NCBI RefSeq assembly: GCF_016086655.4
Contig: NC_052140.2
Location: 18,352,001-18,416,000, forward strand
Direction: 5' to 3'
Length of the DNA: 64,000 nucleotides
From: Lepeophtheirus salmonis
Taxonomy: Eukaryota > Arthropoda > Copepoda > Siphonostomatoida > Caligidae
Below are positions 25,201 through 40,200 of the stretch, in pieces; positions within the stretch are counted from its first letter, which is position 1; every line of letters begins with the position of its first letter. A program made the position numbers and the translations under genes. The notes beneath the pieces were generated by a model. It saw only the letters and a list, made by a program, of their open reading frames with translations. It was not told the DNA's origin and did not search any database.

Positions 25201-28200
25201 AAAAATATAACTAAGTTTATTATTGTAACATGTCACAGTTTTGTTAGTTGTCTTTTCTTAATTCCAAAAAAAATACGTTATTGGTTATTGTTGCCTTGCT
25301 AATACACATTTTAGGTCCCCATTCTGTATACTCGACATGGACCAATGTCAAAATATTTCCAATCCAATGTACAATTTGATATCATGAATAAATTATTTTA
25401 ATATCTGATATTATAAATGATTAATATGAGGTCAATTGAAAGCTGAGTGTTTACTCATTCAATAATTGATCAAGGTTGAGAGTTTAAAATTAATTATTAT
25501 GTCGGAATATATAATCATATACAATTCGTTACAAGACCACACAAATTTAAGGTTTGTAGCTTACGAAAAAGTCAAGAAAATAGAACTTGAACGGGATCGA
25601 CAAATTTTCATTCGCGCACTCTAAGCAGTTGGGCATCTCCTGAACCACCATCTACGCCGTCTTCAAGTCCGAAACATTAGAGAGGAAGATTTTCTTTGTG
25701 GAATACGCCATACTGGACCCAGAGAGTTAAAGAAAACTCCCCTAGCAAATCTCCTCAAGCCCTTGAGGGACTATGCAAGAGATCTCGGGGTTTCTAAACA
25801 ATCTGTCTAGAGAGCTATCAAAAAAGTTAGTGGAAAGAACTTTGTGAGGTGAAAGAAGCACTTTTGAACCCCCATACAGGAACTGATGCAAACCCCTCGA
25901 CTACATCTTCGGGATGAGAAGGCTTGCAGTGTGCGTCATCCAAACACCGAGGCCCCTTCAAAAATTTATCAGCCAACACTGGTACGTCATGAAAGAGGAC
26001 TACATCTGCAGCAGGTGCCAGGCCTTCAGCCACCCCCTGGAAGCCATCGTTGTCACTAATTTTGGCTACATTAGTTATTATGAGTGCTCAGATACACATG
26101 TATTTCTAGTAATAATTTAGTTGAAATTCTATTGTTAATTAATAAATTATATCTTGTTGAATTTTAAAATTGAAAGTTTTCTGATTTTAATTTTAATTAT
26201 TTGCACCATTAACACTTGTCACTCTTTGTTGGTTAATGCTTAACTTGATTTAAATTTGTGACGGACAAATTTGTTTGTATAAAAAATATTGTAATTAATA
26301 AGTATTTCTCAAATACTGATTTTCGACTCAATCTATTTTACATATTGCAATAAAAAATTCAATATTTAATTTTGTTACTATCTAGATATACAAAAAAATT
26401 CTTAACATTTTTTATTGAATAACACAATGAACATAATAACTTTTTTAATGCAGTTATAATATTAGCAAATAAAATATATTCAAAATGAAAATTATATTTC
26501 TGTTTGTAGTAATAAGATTATCAAAGGTATAACTTCCAAAACTAACAACAAATAAGCAATAAATTTTATAACTCGTACAAAAAACATAATTACATGCAGT
26601 GTGGTCAATAATTAATGTCCTATTAAGCCGTAAACGACGAGCAATACTTTTAAAGAAGTTTGAATGCAACTTTTTCATTTTATCTTATATGGATATAAAA
26701 TCCAAAAAAAAACACCATCAAAAAAAGATGTTCTAAGAGAAAAACATTGTGTTCATGTGATCCCACTAAACAGATTTAAATATATTTCCAACATATTTTC
26801 TTTTATCTTTAATTTCTCAATGTAAAATCAAAAACAGTGAGAATAAAGATTTAATTATTAGATTATAAGATTGTTTTGAAATGACGGTGAATACCCCTAT
26901 AAAACAAGAAATTATGTACAAAACTTTACAAAAAAGTACTTAATAATGTCGCATAGTATCGTCCGGCTGGAATAACGTGGTAATGGTTCTCCAATTCCCA
27001 CAACTGCCTTGAGAGCTCCTCTTCGTTCATTAACTTCATCACTCGATGAAAACCACGTGTAATGTATAAACGTTCGGACGGAAGAGACATCGGTCACAGA
27101 GATTGAGGTTCAGAATGTAGGGACTCTGTTTGATCGTTTCCAACTTTCTCTGTGTTAAATAATGCCTGGTCTTTTTGACTATGTTGGGACTTGCGTTGTT
27201 CCACATGAGCTGTAGTTCCTTCCGTTGATTTTTGTTCTTCTTTAAGCAAGAAACCCCACTTTCCTGTCGTCCACAGTACTCTCTCATCGTCTCTTGGCTT
27301 ACCGTGGACTCGGCAGGCAGGGCTTGAACCAAAAATTGCTTGTGTTTACAGTTGAACCCCATCCGAATCATTGTCTTTAACAATCGAAAGACTAGGAAAG
27401 ACATCATGGTAGACAATAGTGAGATCGGTGTTGATATAAAAAACTGTTTCGGCCCAGATTGTAGTGTATCAAAAAGTACCTGCAAAAATTGTGAGTCTCT
27501 ATGTTCAGCGACGAATGGACAAACATGTGCGAATGTGGTATGTAGTCATTAGCTATTTAGTCTCTGAATAACTATTGAATGTATCTCCAATATAAAATTC
27601 ATGAGAAAATCGATGCTGGTAGAATTTTGAAGCCAACTCTTCTCCTTTCCTTTCGAACAAACCTGTCTCAATCCTTTTGGAAAATGCTAATACTTCTATT
27701 TAATTGTATTCCAAATGTATTTGGATTATTTGTGTTAAAATTTGTGACAAATTTAACCTCATGTCTTAAACAAGACTTAACTGTTATATATATCCCCCCT
27801 AAACTGCCCATTCAGAAAAAAGGTAAATTTGCAAAGTGGCTTTCGCCAAAGTGTCCTTGCACATGTATTTGCTTAAATACAAATTCACTCACATTTATCA
27901 GTGTTTTTGCAACAGTCCTACAAAAGTAATTTTTTTCTTAAAGTTACAAACAACTGTTACACTTTTTTTATTACAAAAATATTTATTTTTTGCATGCATT
28001 TCAATCTATTATCCTTTATGGTTTTAAAATGTTTTTCCAACATGAAATATTATTACTCATATCAATGAGCCATTCATGCAAAAGAGACAGTAGGTACAAT
28101 GTTATGCATATCATTATGATCAAAAATCGATCTTTTTTGTCTACTTTTCTTATTATTTATATATTTTTGGGTAAAAACTAATTTTGAGAGGTAAAAATAT

Positions 28201-31200
28201 TTTTTTGAAGAACAATATTAATAAAATGTTCATGGTATTTGCTGTTATTTACCACATGCATCATTTAAGTTAACACTGAAGAGTCTTTTACTAACTTTAT
28301 TAAGAACTAGTTTCTGAAGAAAAAGATATCAAAATGAATGAATTATTACTTAATTTGACATTTTTATTCAATATTGTCTCTTTCACTCTGAATGACGGCC
28401 TCCACTCTCCTCCTGAAAGCCACACAAACCTTACTAAGGTAGTTTTCTGACAAGTCAGCCCATGCGGCCTTGATATGTACTCCAAAGATTTCACAGAGAC
28501 GTGAAGTTTACTCTAAGCAGCTCCTTCAACTTTTGACTAGATGTAAAAATCCCAAGAATGAAGATCGAGGTTTCTTGAAGCAACATGTTCCTGGACACAT
28601 TCAAAAGAAGCTTGCTTTTGGACAATCTCGTTAAGGTTGTTCTGGCGCAAGAGCACTTTCAGTACCATAATTTTTTTGCCTTTCATTTTGTTGTCTTTGA
28701 AGATACAGGCAATATTTATAAATACAAACAAAAGCAAATTATTATTAAAATAAAATTCAGTCTCACTTTTGTAGAAATTCCAATTAAAACTGAAGATGTG
28801 AGTATTTCTTTAAGTATAATCTTAAATATGAGGCATAGGTTCTGTCTTTTTATTAATTTGTCTTAGATTTTTTTTTATTGTCTTTATTCTAAAGTTACAG
28901 ACAATGAAATTGGTTACAAAAATAGTTATCACAATAATTGCAAATAAAATACCACTAAATATTCAATAAAACACGAATGTTTATGAGTATCAGGAGCCCT
29001 TTGTTTTCTCCTCATATTTACACCTATCGAGTTTACATCCAAAGAAATACTAAAACAAATATTTTCATATATTTCATAATTTTACATCGAACAGTCCCAG
29101 AAAAAATGTCTGGAGTTTTTAATATTCCTGATAAGAGGCACTCGCCCCCCTTGTTTCTATAAAATTTTTGCTCCCACCGTAGGAGTCCCGGTAAGTTTTC
29201 CGTATATAAATAATTTATCAGCAGATATTAACAAGAAATACTTAAAAGTATTGATCCATCTACAAATATCCGCCGTTATAGATAGACTTTAAATGGTGGA
29301 AGATGATGATTGAGAACCCTTTTCAAAAATGTCACTATTGAATTCCTCATTTCAAAAGGAATCATTGGGTGCAGCACGCTCTTCTTCCCACAGAATGTAG
29401 AGCAATAATGTGTTCAGGCAAATTGATTTATAATAGACAGGGACATTGCACAACAATGTTTTTGTAATACCTTAATCACTTTTTTTTATACCATGATTAT
29501 TAATGATTGATTTTTTTTTTGTTGAGATAATTTGATTTTTGTATCAACATTTCAAACTCTTTCATTGAAGATAAGTTTAAAATACTGTAACACTCAGCTC
29601 AAAGAGGCCATTTCTAACAAATATTGCTAAATTATTCTTTATTAATTATATAATTTTTCACTGACGTCATATATTACATAAAAATTGAATGTGAAGACAT
29701 GTTTGGGGATCATAGATATTATTTTTGCTCTATAAAATTAATTATTATATATTAATTTCTGATAAATCTTGATTAAATTCGATCAAAAGGCTTTTTAAAT
29801 AAAAATTTACTTTAATGGATGATGTCCATATATGGGGAACAGCAAATTTTGAATAATTATGCCGTAAGCACTTGTTTTTTTTTTTTTTACAGAATAATAA
29901 TTATGATCAGTATATAATAATGAAGACGCCTGCTTATTTTCACTACCTATGGAGTAAATTTTTCCTAATTAACATAATTGATCAATTATAAAGTCATTAG
30001 AATTTAAAAATTAATTTTTTTCACATACAAATTAAAATTCATGTATTGAAGTGTTCTTATGCCTTTAATACAGGTTAAAGTTATAAATAATGATATTTGA
30101 TTTTAACTAAAGTAATAACTACTAAAAAAATGTATAAAAATTGAAAAAAAAATCTTTTTCTTTCAATTGTAAAAGTCAATTTCTATTAATAATATGAAAA
30201 TTTGATTTTATAACGATCTAATTACATAGTTTGAAAACATTTCATGGTCAGATATCTAATAAAACTTAACAACAGGAAGATAGATTTTTGATACATAGAT
30301 AGTAAGGTTAAAGTCCTTTTAATTGTTGGTCTCATTTTGACACTCAATGGTTCACTCTTTCCCTTAATATTAATGAAAATATTGTTTTGATTTGTATAAA
30401 AGTTGGTTGTTTAGGCCTGTCACATGGAAACGCTTTATATAAAATATATTTGTTTGCTAGAACAGATCTTTAAAGAGGATTGTTTAATGAATTTATCCTA
30501 CTTAAAATACTAATACATGATCTTAATATATCTTAATCTTCTATTATACATTGAAATTAAATAATTTAAAACATAGAAAGTATCAAATTATCAATTTTTC
30601 TAAAAATATGATTTAATTTCAAAATCAAAGCTAAATTTTAAAGAAATTTTTGCAGCTGTCCTGACTACAGGAGCAGTTCTAATATATGACGGGTCGCATT
30701 GAAACACAATTTGTGAAAAAAAATCATCTCTTAATAGACTCAAAAAACAGTAAACATTTATTGATATGTTGTGTCAAATTTAATCATTACTAAGTCAACC
30801 CTAATTCTGTGTAGTTCTGCGAAAAACAATACATATAGCAGTGGACGTTTAACAACGAACTTTGACAACATCTGCAGGAAGGACATTGTCTCTTTATTTT
30901 GGCGGCTCGCCAGAAGTGTGTGGCGTCACTTAAAAAAATGGCATCGGGCATCGAAGTATTTATTCCACAATTGAGGAAAAAACAAAGTGTCCTTGATGAG
31001 ATTTGCACCGGACTAGACTATATTTAAATTACAATATTCTTCAAATTGGACAGGGGATTTGACTGGATAGTCAGGAAATAACTATATGAGTGAGATTTGA
31101 TTAATTACTTATCAACTGCAAAGCCTATTACAAAGAAAACGTTGACCTGGTTTACGGATTTTTTTTGAATTTGTTGGACCCAAAAAACTCACCAAAGCTC

Positions 31201-34200
31201 AACTTCATAGACTTTTTTTTTAAGGTCCGTCGGAGCGACATACCAACAGATCTTCCTGCAACATAAATGTGCAGTATATGGGAGGAATGTTGGAATCTGC
31301 CAAAGGAGACTGTCATCGATACCTAGTCCGTTTCAGAGGTCGATTTGAGCCCATTTTAACAACAAAGGAATTTATCTACTATAACATGATATTATAATTG
31401 TATGTATTTCAAAGGCAGACACCCATACAGACTTAAGATATCACATAAAAGTTGTTCAGAATTCTTGGTTACGTACAATTGGCTAACTTTCATACTGTTT
31501 GGACCAGATTCCTAGGCTTTGGACGGCAATAAGCCGATTTTCTTCAAAAAACAAGATATATTCCTCTTGTCTTAAAGTTGTTTAAAGTATAGGCTGTTGT
31601 TTCAAAATACACTATAAAAAATTACAAATCCAAAAACCGAATTATTGTACAAACGGAAAAGAGAGAATGTTTATTGATTATAAATTTTAAAAAAAGGAAG
31701 GAGAGGATTAGCGAGTTAGTCTTTATAGGTTTATTCCTTATGGTTAAAAGAGGAACATATTTTTAATTATTATGTTGTCTATTGACAAGTTTTACTAAAT
31801 TCTGGAGTTTTTAAAACACTACAAAACAATTTCAAATAGAATATAAAGATACACGTCTGTCTAAGAATTATATAATAATAATATTTTTTTATTCAGTTTT
31901 CATTTGACATTAGTTTTTATTAAAATCGGAGGATTATTTTTGGAAAAAATACATTTGATCAAGAATGATGTTGTTTGTTAAATAGAGGTTACACCCTGTA
32001 AGTGTTTCAACGCTTAGCAATATTCACAACATCTGTTTAAAGTTACTTATCCTGTAAGCGGAATATAAAAACAATACAGTTTTTACATGTTTACAGACTA
32101 TACGATATTTGTGATGAAAGAAAGTTGTTAATAAAAGTTATTTACTATTTCATGGCTATAAGAAATAAATAACCTAATACCAAAGTATTTTGTATTTGCT
32201 TCCAAATGATATAATCAATTACTTGATCCTAATATATTTATTTATAAAAATTGTTTATCAGTTAATGTGAGAGTTAACTAATGATCAACATTTGTATACA
32301 AAGCCAAAATAAGTAAGGTAAATTACCATCGATTTGTCCATTGAAGTATTGGTTTTAGTTAACTTTGTTAGCACAATTCCACCATCTGTTCCACTGAAAG
32401 TAAATTTTTTAAACATTTAAAATTAGTATACTCCCATATTTTCACTTAATATTACTTTGATCATTTTATATGATATTCATTTTGAAACTAATTAAAAGTT
32501 TTAGCTTTATAAATACCAAACAGTTTATTTCACGTTAAATAATACCTGGGTCAATTTTAAAAACATTTACTCATCGGCATGTTTTAATTCTTTCATCTCC
32601 AAAACTGGTATTATTATAAAATACCTTTCTTAGAAAATCGTTATTATGTGTTTGGGTAATAAGAAAGTACGCTTGCTGTCAAAAATATATATTGCCACAT
32701 AATGGTTTGACATAATATTTCTTAAAGCAAGCTAATTGTAATTCAGCTACTGAGTTTTAATCGGAGTTCTGTATGAGAATCTACTAATTGTTTCAATTTC
32801 TAGTATACAAAATAACAATTTTTTCAATTCATTTTCATAATGTGAAATTTGCAAAGTTCTTTGAAAGCGAATCTTATACTGGATAATTGATACCAGGCCA
32901 AAAATTATTACTACTTATTCAATCTTGATTATTAAAATAAACACTTATATAACATAATTCATCAAATTTTGTGAAGGAATTTAATTTTGTTTATTAAATA
33001 TACTCAAAATTGGTAACAGTCTAGTACAATATCAACCATGTATATTGTATATCAATGGTCACTTTTAAAAAAGTGAAGTATATTTAAGAATGGTTTATAT
33101 TTATAGAAAAAAATTATTATAGAATAATATATATAGAAAACTTGAAACATTACATTAATTCTATTAAAAAAATACATTTTACTATTCTCCAGTAGCAAAC
33201 TGCATACCGTGAAAGGTATACCGCGGTACGTACTGAACCATGAGTTTAGCAGACCATCCCTGTTCTATTAGCCGATCATAGAGCAAAGGCAATTTATACC
33301 CCAGGAAATGAAAAAAAAAATCGGTTGTGCTTATATATTTTGTAAACGGCATGTAGTGTTATTTAATGAAACTACATGCTAGTGAATAAATTTTTCTTTT
33401 TTGTCCTGAGATAAAAGACGTCTTTGATCATGGAGTAGTTGAAAGTGATGATTCATTTCTAATTTTGATCTTTCTCTGGAGTCTTAATGACAAGTAATCA
33501 GGTTTACAAAAAGGGTCCCATAGACTCAGTGGCTTAAATTATTGGGATCCTTAAAAAAATTATTTTAAATTTACTTTAAATTACTCAGACCAAAAAGAAA
33601 GTCTCATATATTCTAATTCCAAATTTGATTCTCTTTCGATTCTCAAATTGATTTTTAACAAACGTTTAACAAATAAAAATACTTTATGTTTTTTGATGCT
33701 CTCTACGATTTTCTATTATTGAAAAAAAAATAAAGAAAATACATCAATATAAGGTGAAATTCGGGTACACATTGTAAAAGTTTGACCGCAGGTCATAACT
33801 TTATCCTTCCATTTTAAAATTGAAGTCAACGACAGCGGAAAGCTCAAATTAAATTATTGCAAACTTTTAATAATAAATAAATAAATTTAGAAAGTGTAGC
33901 AACGTAAAAAATATATTAATGGAGTCTGAGTAGAGGGTCTCATGGTTGATCTATGGATTGAGAAATGAGGCAAGAGGAGATTGCAACCCATTATGTAAAG
34001 ACTACGACTGTTGCCACGATATGATCTCCTCTTGCCTCATCCCTCAATAAACAAATATTCCAAAAGATGATACTTTTCATCTATTTTGATGATCCTCTAA
34101 AATACTAATTGTACGAATATCTCGAAAAAGCTCGAAGCTCCTACCTCCTACTCCAATAATATATTCTTCGTTTTGCAAAGTTATTTTCTCTGTATTTAAA

Positions 34201-37200
34201 GGTTGCGATAATTGAATTTCAACTTTTCACTGTCGTTGTCTCCAATTTCCTAAGAAAAATAAAACTATGACGATTGGGCAAACTTCTTTGGTGTACCCGA
34301 AAAAATCTTTAAATTTAAAAAAAAAAATATATATTCTAATAAAATATATTTTTTTTTACAAAATGTATTATTTTGTAGAAAAACACAATATCTGTTTATT
34401 TTTAATAGTACATTACATTTTAAAAATCCTTTTATAATCATTAAGTTACATAATATTTAAAAAGAAAAGAAATGGAATGCTTCAGGGTAAAAAAAAATAT
34501 AAAAATTCGTTTATCAAATTTAAAAGATAAAGACTTACCTTTTTTTAACATATAAAAAGGTTGTAACTATAAAACATTTTAAATTGTCTTTAAGACACAT
34601 CAGTTAAGTGATAATGTCAAGATAATTTCTGGTATTTTATATATTTTTTGCCTTGCTTGAATATTTTATATCAGATTGTAAATAATCATTCTGTAGAAAA
34701 AAATTTATTTTCATATATGACATAGTTTTTGTTAAAACGATTTTATCACAAATTCATTAGTTACATGTCAACAAAATCTCAACTTTTCTTGGTTATGAAT
34801 TGAAATGTTGATTGTTTTTCCATTGAGATATATAAAAATTATTTTTATTATTCTAAGTGTCTACTTTGGGGGCATACAAAGTTTTTTTTTAAATAAAGTT
34901 TTGTTAACATCTAAACGATTTGGTGTTATTTAAGTCTTGAAAGAACCAAATAAAAGACAATACTATGTAAGTACTAATTTTTATATTCCAAATTGTTATA
35001 AGTGTTTTAAATCTGTTTTTGAATCTTACAAAAATATTTTTTGTAAGAAAATAAAAAAAAACCTTTAAAAGATAACTTTCCCTTTAAAAGTCATATAATT
35101 TCTAATCTAAAGACAAACCTTTGTTGACTAGCGTTGCTTGTTTGTTATTCAGAGGTAGAAAAATGTCTTTGCACACAAGAAAGGTCTTTGAATATTTTTA
35201 TCAAGTCCAGCTAGAATCCTCCGATTTCATTTGTGTTCATTTCAAGTACTTAACTATACTTTATTGTGTCCATAGCACGGTGGTATCTCACTAACACCAA
35301 AAAACTGACACTATATTTTTATGTCAACTGTCTTTTTTTTAAATTCTATTCCCCTAATCAGTTTTTAAAATGTTGATTGGTACTGTTATAATGAATTTTT
35401 GTTTAGGCTTGAACAATTCACAACAAATTATGTATAATAATTCTATAGTTGGAAGAATTGGCAAAATACCAAGTGGGTTTGAGCTTTTTTTATATTACTC
35501 ATCATATATATGCATAAATAAAATTATGAATTTGAATTGAAAATTTGCATAATTAAATAAACCAAACTTTTTGAAAATTTATAACGATCAAATATTAAGT
35601 ATATTGTTTGTAAAAAAGGTTTACCACAATACATTCCATTCTTAAGTTGTTGTTTTTTTCATACTAAGTGTAGTTTAAGATTATTTTTTAGCTGTCTAAA
35701 TAAAAATTGATTTTTAAAAAATCATAAGTTAAGGTGCTTTATCACATCAATGATGCAAATAAAAATTTGAAGAACTTTTCATAATATTATCTTCAAACCT
35801 CAATAATTATCTCTTAAAATCTCTGAATTAAAACGTTTCTTCTTTGGGGAAAAAAATGCAAGGTGAGTCGAGTTTTGTTTTCAAAAATTATAATCTATAA
35901 TGCCACAAACAGGGCATATTTTAAATCACAGAACCTCTTTCATTTTAAAAGAATAATTGTAGATGTTAGAAGATTATGTTATATACAGTGTCTAGAAATA
36001 ACATATTGTACACGCATGATAAAAGGATAAATGTTATTATTCAGCTTTAGTTTTATATTGTAGGGGTAACGTGTTTAATATGAGTCCTTACCATAGTATA
36101 CACTTAAATATTCATTCTGGAGTTTCTTTTTTTTTTTAAATGTGATAATAAATGATATCATTTTGCGGCCATATTGTATTCAAACTAACTGTTCCACACA
36201 TGTAAAAAACGTATGCATTTTATTGTAACTTTTTTTTTAACATATTTTTTAATTACAACCAATAAGTGAAATAAATTTGTTGTGTAAACAAAGTTAACTT
36301 GATAAACAAAGTATACAATATATAACCCTGAGGATATAGTAATATGGGCTTCTAACTTCAAATATTTTTGTGTGTTAGAGATAAATTCTAAAAATTATTA
36401 ATGGACAACATTAAAGTACATTTACTGTGAATGTTTTAGGTACATGGCTACACTAGATTAAAAAATATAGGTGATTTTGACATGTGTCTCATATTATTCA
36501 AGTTACACCTTTTATAAATTTCATCAATAACTTATTATATTTTAAAAAAAGAACTTAACCTCACATTATGAAAAAGTTATTTTAAAAAATGTTAACCTTT
36601 TATCAAAGATAAAGCAGAGCGAATGTTAAAGTATCTTACCAAGCCTTATGATGCATATTTGGCTTTGTTGGTACAGGGGAAGATGGTGGATCACTTTCTA
36701 TACTATCATGTTGAAAATTGGTTTCGTCATTGATATCCTTGCAACTATCGTTATCCTTGAAAAGAAAAAAATAAATATTTGATTATAATTTTTTTTGTAA
36801 AATGAAGTAATATATTATTAAGAATTAAGTCAAGGCACTGTATAATTGAAAGTAAAATATTCAATTTACAAGAGTTGATAAAGTTGTAAATCATATGAAT
36901 CAACCCAAAAAATATCATTGAATCCCTGAAAAATGTTTGGGTGAAGATCATTGAAATATACATACCTCCATTCTTTGTATCTAACAAGGACATAGGTGGG
37001 TATTTTGACGATTTAGATTACAAATTCTACTCAGAGCCCAATAAGGCGTACACACTTAACTCTAAATGAGGAGGGTCGTTTGAAAAATTCGAACAAATTT
37101 TGAGAGATTGCCCCTTTGTCGTGTATTGAGTTTATGTTTAGTTAGTAGCATCCACTGGAAAACCACACACCAACATTCAGCCAGATCAGTCCCTGTTTTT

Positions 37201-40200
37201 TCGATAGATTAATTCATGTAGCATTATATTTAAATCTAAATGCAACATTTTTAAATAATTTTTGTATATCTGTTACTCGGAGTACTACTGTACATCACAT
37301 TACATACTAAAGAACAGAAAACGTAAATTACGGGGCGGTCACATTACTTAAGAGTTTGTCTCAGTTACAAAGTAATCCTAAATTCAAAATGATGGCTTCC
37401 ATAAAAAAATGAATATATCGTAAAGAATAAGGTTAAAATATAAGACTTGAATTGAAAATGTTTTTGTGGTCCTTTTTGTTGCTTTGCATTTATTATTAAT
37501 TATTTCAATTCACTGATACTAGTGATACGTTATTCAATTAAACGGTTCCTATCTGGGTCACGGGGGCCTTTTTGGATTTTTTTCCTCGTCATAATATGCT
37601 ATTTTTAATCTTAAATTGATCAACTAAACATTTGAATGGTTTCTAAGTATCCCAAAATGTTAGCGTCTATAATGGGCCTGTTAAGAATATTTAAACAGTC
37701 TTTGGAGGAAAACAACCCCAACAATCGTAAACTAGAAGTTCACTGCGTTTTTGTCACCCCCGGAAATTTATTTCCCTCTTTTCACAACAAGTAAAATTAA
37801 TTTCCAATCAAGTCAATTTCTAAAAAAGCTCATCTCCAACTTGGTTCATTGCGAGGAAAGTTCATCTACATAAAAAAATCTACTATGATGTATTTTTTTA
37901 TTACACTTTTGAATGCCAATAATAATAATATAGTTTTTATCCTAGTAAAGTTGAAATACGAACTTATTAGAAACAAGACACTTTATGTAACCCTTAAACA
38001 CCGATTGCAACCTATTTGCTACAAAAATTTAAAATATTTTTATTTGCCTAAATTGAATAATGATGATACATTACTCATTTAATCATCATTCCTTGTGGCG
38101 ATGGTCTCAAATTATTTCAACTTTAATTTTACATCAAGAAAATTAAACAACGAAATCATTTTACCTTATCTTATAATTAAATTATACTATCAAAGGTTTA
38201 CCTGGCGTTGCTCGGGAAAAGGAGGGTTTGTAAATCATATTAACAATGGTCAATATTATTTCTTCTTAATGATTAGACTTTCGGCGAGGGCGAGCATTAT
38301 CATATATGCATTATTTTAATTAAAAAAAACAACAACATCATAAACTTCAAATAATATAGCAACATATATGCATAAAAAATTTGTCTAGATCAGAAGTCTA
38401 TCTTTTATTTGTGTCCAAAAGTTACAGAATCGAAATTCGTGAAGAAAATTACAAAACACTTTTTGGCCCTCATTTTACAAAAAAAATGGTAAGTAACATT
38501 TAATAGCATTGTAAAGAGGAATACTAAACTACCAACAATTTTTAGGTACTTGCAAAAGCAAAAAAGTTATTGATAATAGTATCTTGTAAAAAAATATACC
38601 TCATAACTTGTTCTTTTTTGCAAATATTGAAAAAATTATGAAATAAAAAGTATAGGAAATTGAAAATAATATATAGTATTTTTATAATGAAAAATTAAGG
38701 TGCAAAATGAATCGTTATGTGAAATTTCCCCTCAAAATTGAAAATTGATGTATGATAAAAGTAAAATTATGAAAAAAATTGAAAGAATATTCAGTAAATG
38801 GCAAATATTTTACTTAAATATTTATTTTTATTTGTCAAATGTATATGAAAAAAGTCTCCTGACACATATCGACAAACTTTATAATATCTACAAATCTAAC
38901 AATTCATTGGAAATCCTTTTTTTTTTGTACCTGAAAAAAATGAAACTACAGTTTTCAGCGATTTAATTGTTTTTCATTATTTGTTTTTATCTTAAATAAA
39001 TTTGGAAAACATCATTAATTGAATAGTAATTTAAAGAAAAAACAATCATTTGTTTTATTTAATAGTTCAATCTCAAATCTAATCTTCTTGAGCTCCAAAA
39101 ACTGGTTTTGTGTATTGGGTATAGAATAAGCACCCTGATATGACCTCCCCTCCAAATTCTGTTTTAGCCTGACCATTTTCAAAAGAGACACCCATGCAAA
39201 AATTTCAGCTTCCTAGGTTCAACGGTGTGGAGATCCATAAGGGACCCACACGAACTCTATTATATATATATATATATACAAATTATATAAAAATATGTCT
39301 TCCCTTGGGATGAAATTGTCTTAGGATGAACTTTCCTCAGGATGAGATTGCTTATATATGAACTTATCGATGATGAAATTTCCTGTAATCCCCTAGTAAA
39401 ACATCCCCACTGTCAAGCATTGGGTTGTTTCTATATTGATGATTTTTTTTTTACTTAGATTACAGGACGGTTTTACCTGGAAATCATGGGCGACAATATC
39501 CTTCCTTCAGGGGAGGAACATAGAAAATGTGATGTGTAATTGGTATTTTAATACCAAAACATACATCAAAATCAACAAAACATAGACTCAAGGAAGAACA
39601 GAAGTATCATGGCGAGGGAAAGATCCAATAAAACATCTTTATGCGTTGGACAAACTTACAAAATCAGCAAAAGATCAAACACTTATTTCTTTTGTTGTAA
39701 CTGATAAGGAATTAGAGCGAAAAAGAGCTTAAATGTTGAAAATTATTTTTCTAAGAACACGAAATCCGTGTTATTTGTTGAAAAAAATTCGAATTTTTTT
39801 TACATTTAATATAGCACTTTGAGAACGTAAAAAGTGTTTGAGCAAAAAATAACGCTTTTGAAGCTTTTTTTTGGAGGAATTAGAACGAAAAAAGGCTTAA
39901 AATGAGTATTTATTTTTCTTCAAAAAAAATCAAAATCAATGTGTTTAGTTGGAATTTCGGGTTTTATTAATACAATTTAGCAGTTTTCGTATACAGCTAC
40001 AAAATACATTTTAATTTTGGGTTCATTGAGCTACAATACTTGATGGAGCATCTAAGCTATTAGATGTAAGATATTAATACAACAATATTCCACATTAACC
40101 TTACCTTCGATAAGTCTTCTTTAATTTGATTTAAAGTCACGTCATCCTTATTACTTTTTGAGATTGATAGTTTTTTATTTGCGGTGGATCCATTTTTAGA

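Noticed and set aside
27579..28181. Chain of three overlapping plus-strand frames as one gene
   Set aside because: They are in conflicting frames, hydrophobic or low-complexity, and lie inside receptor intron 3 with no motif.
39260..39280. TA repeat as a functional site
   Set aside because: Simple dinucleotide runs are expected in DNA this AT-rich.
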